The notes under the pieces were generated by a model. That model was not told the DNA's origin, did no database searches, and saw only the letters and a program-made list of their open reading frames with translations. A stretch of 64,000 bases of DNA from Shinisaurus crocodilurus (taxonomy: Eukaryota > Chordata > Lepidosauria > Squamata > Shinisauridae), in assembly GCA_021292165.1 (NCBI GenBank), contig CM037877.1, positions 163,366,242 to 163,430,241 on the forward strand. Direction: 5' to 3'. Made by a program: the position numbers and the translations under genes. How positions within the stretch are numbered: position 1 is the stretch's first letter; the number at the start of each line of letters is the position of its first letter. Shown here piece by piece: positions 62,461-64,000 of the stretch.

Positions 62461-62713
62461 CAGTAATACCTTGGATTGCAAGCATAATTCGTTCCGGAAC
62501 CGTGCTTGTAATCCAAAACACTCTTATATCAAAGCGAGTCTCTGGCGGGCATGAGCGGGGCCGATTTCGGCCCGCTCGAGGCGAGCGGTTACATCCCTAC
62601 ACTACTTGTATTGTAAGACGTCGCTTGTTTATCAAGTCAAAATTTATTTTTAAAAATTGCTTGTCTTGCAAAACGCTCTCAGACCAAGTTACTTGCAATT
62701 CAAGGTATTACTG
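62461..62713. mobile_element. Tigger-like (Tc1/mariner) MITE with TA target duplication
   Basis: 253 bp from CAGTAATACCTTGGATTGCA to TGCAATTCAAGGTATTACTG. The inverted ends match over about 22 bp with one mismatch, and TA lies exactly outside on each side (62459-62460 and 62714-62715). TA duplication is the Tc1/mariner signature, and CAGTAATACC resembles Tigger-type ends. No transposase. The 73-codon frame through it is incidental. Confidence 0.9.
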
Positions 62714-62845
62714 TACATTTTAAATTCCTGGTTAGATAATAATGTTTTAACCTGGTGTCTAAAGGCTTGTAAATTAGGCGCCAGGCAGGCCTCCTTAGGG
62801 AGGGCATTTCAAAGCTGGGGCGCCACCACTGAGAAAGTTACATAG

Positions 62846-63024
62846 CACAGTTATTATGAGGAAGGCACATGAAGAGGGTCTCAACAGAAGATCTTAACAC
62901 ACAAGCAGCTAGGGATGGGAGAGCCACTCCTTCAGATGTTTCGGTCTCTTTCCTCCACTTCAGTCAGTTCACAGTGGCAGCCAATGGTTCTGACTAGCCC
63001 TCTGTCCATGTACGCATTGCCAGA
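62846..63024. other. Non-coding spacer
   Basis: No feature recognised. Confidence 0.35.
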
Positions 63025-63379
63025 AAACAAGACAAAAGAGAACACCAATTTGCATAACATTTGCATATGCAATTAATATGTATACATGCAAATTTAGAAA
63101 TAATAACTATAATTTGAATAGAAATAGAAGACATCTCACCATAGTGTGTGTGTGTGTGTGTGTGGGGAATCACCTGTGTTCGGCACAGACTGCTGTCCAG
63201 ATGCTAACTGTTGATGGGCAACTTCAAGGCCCCTGCTGGCTCCCCCTTCTAATTATGGTCCTTTATCTTTCAACCAGACAGCCCTTTAAATAGAGGACAC
63301 CTTCAAATACAGGACTGTCTTCCAACAGCTCTTCAAATAGAGGATTGTCTTCTCTAAAGTAGGACACCTGGCCACCTTA
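63025..63379 (-). mobile_element. Family B hAT-type element with (TG)n
   Basis: TAACATTTGCATATGCAATT, GGGCAACTTCAAGGCCCCTG CTGG, AAATAGAGGACACCTTCAAA and the right end GGACACCTGGCCACCTTA match 52504-52833. A (TG)n tract at 63143-63164 expanded inside. The left terminus is too diverged to define. Confidence 0.75.
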
Positions 63380-63424
63380 CCTGTTGTTGGAAAAGCTCTC
63401 ACATTTTTATGGGAGGCTCATCAC

Positions 63425-63545
63425 AAAGGTAGTGCTGTCCATTTGTTTGACCTATAAAACCCTATACATACTAGGTACAGCTTACCTTTAGGAGCATCTC
63501 CTCCTGTATGAGGCTCCATACCACTCAAGGTCAGTGGCAGAGGCA
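63425..63545 (+). mobile_element. L2-like LINE coding fragment (tentative)
   Basis: TTTGACCTATAAAACCCTAT followed by TACCTTTAGGAGCATCTCCT parallels the segment encoding LTFKTLHGSGP..LKERL in the copy at 4705-5253, with stops and substitutions. Confidence 0.48.
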
Positions 63546-64000
63546 CCATAGACAGCTCTGGGGGTTTGACGTTGAAGGTGGTAGCATGTGCCCCCGTGTC
63601 AAGTGTGAGGTGTCAAGTACCTTCCCACCTCTCACTCCCATACATACAGGATGGGAGCGCTAAAATGAAATATATTGTTAATTCTCTTTTAGACATTCTA
63701 TACATGGGACAAAGCTCTCCCCCTCCCCAAAATGCACTTTGCCCCTTGTGTGTACCTGCCGTCATGATCAGAAATGGCCCTGCTCCTAATGCTAGCAGAT
63801 TATTTTTCTATGTTTCATCATCAAAGCAGGAAAGACTCGCCCTTTGTGAAACAATCCAGGAGTAGCAATTTGATTCACCCTGAGTAAAGGAATAGTGGGA
63901 CCATTGAGGGGACTATATGCTTGGAAAGCATAATATTCTTTAAGAGATCCTCTCTGGACAACTATCCCATTTATTACTCAATCATTAACGATTTCTGCCA
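63546..64000. other. Non-coding sequence to window end
   Basis: No feature recognised. The 99-codon frame at 63566-63865 has no recognisable motif. Confidence 0.4.

Larger units (their letters stand above)
62050..62845 (-). mobile_element. L2 LINE 3' region carrying two later insertions
   Basis: The 3' UTR side is 62050-62207 (CTTTTTATACTGCCCTTCAG, GGGCAGTGTACAATAAAACA). The coding side resumes at 62716-62845 (GTTTTAACCTGGTGTCTAAA, GGCCTCCTTAGGGAGGGCAT, GGGGCGCCACCACTGAGAA). It resembles the antisense fragment at 16440-16690 (second L2 subfamily). The SINE and the MITE lie side by side between the two parts. Confidence 0.62.

Overview
The window looks like nuclear, non-coding DNA from a squamate reptile (lizard or snake). 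The reasons are three. CR1, L2 and L1 LINE tails lie side by side. Several tRNA-derived SINE copies carry the squamate-type 3' half (repeated GCCTAACCTACCTCACAGGG and TATAAATGTAATAAATAAAT). Short hAT-type elements are very abundant, built around phrases such as CTACAACTCCCAGCAT. The species cannot be named from the sequence alone. No host protein-coding exon, rRNA gene or functional tRNA gene was recognised. Every long open frame inspected is a transposon remnant, a microsatellite translation or an unsupported chance frame.

Layout. 1-13 kb: a hAT-derived element (1156-1504), an inverted-repeat element (1951-2279), an L2 3' end with a nearly open ORF2 C-terminus (4690-5392), an L1 split by a second L2 (5750-6800), a hAT split by an L1 (9419-10135), and a dense run of small hAT-type elements (11247-12598). 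13-25 kb: a 5'-truncated L1 with a 16-bp target duplication (14289-14746), a SINE broken by another insertion (15094-15592), a hairpin and degenerate purine-rich minisatellite (18007-18705), a 315-bp direct duplication (19524-19838 and 20742-21056), then a largely repeat-poor block (21057-24670). 26-38 kb: a hAT element with a transposase remnant and ACTCG-type ends (26493-27481), two related ~500-bp hAT-type elements, SINEs and short palindromes. 38-50 kb: nested elements, a repeat-poor block (40431-42057), two GC-rich hAT relatives in opposite orientation (43249-43851 and 47012-47607, the second nested in another element), and CR1-like tails carrying SINEs. 50-64 kb: a 5S-rRNA/CR1 SINE, more hAT-type elements, and an L2 carrying both a SINE and a Tigger-like MITE with TA duplication (62461-62713).

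Most useful result. Many short elements can be delimited to the base by 8-bp flanking duplications, the hAT signature. They fall into two sets. Sites of one group of families have a central TA (nnnTAnnn, the Buster-type preference). Sites of the other families do not. This suggests at least two hAT transposase sources mobilised non-autonomous elements here. Coordinates of unflanked repeats are approximate.
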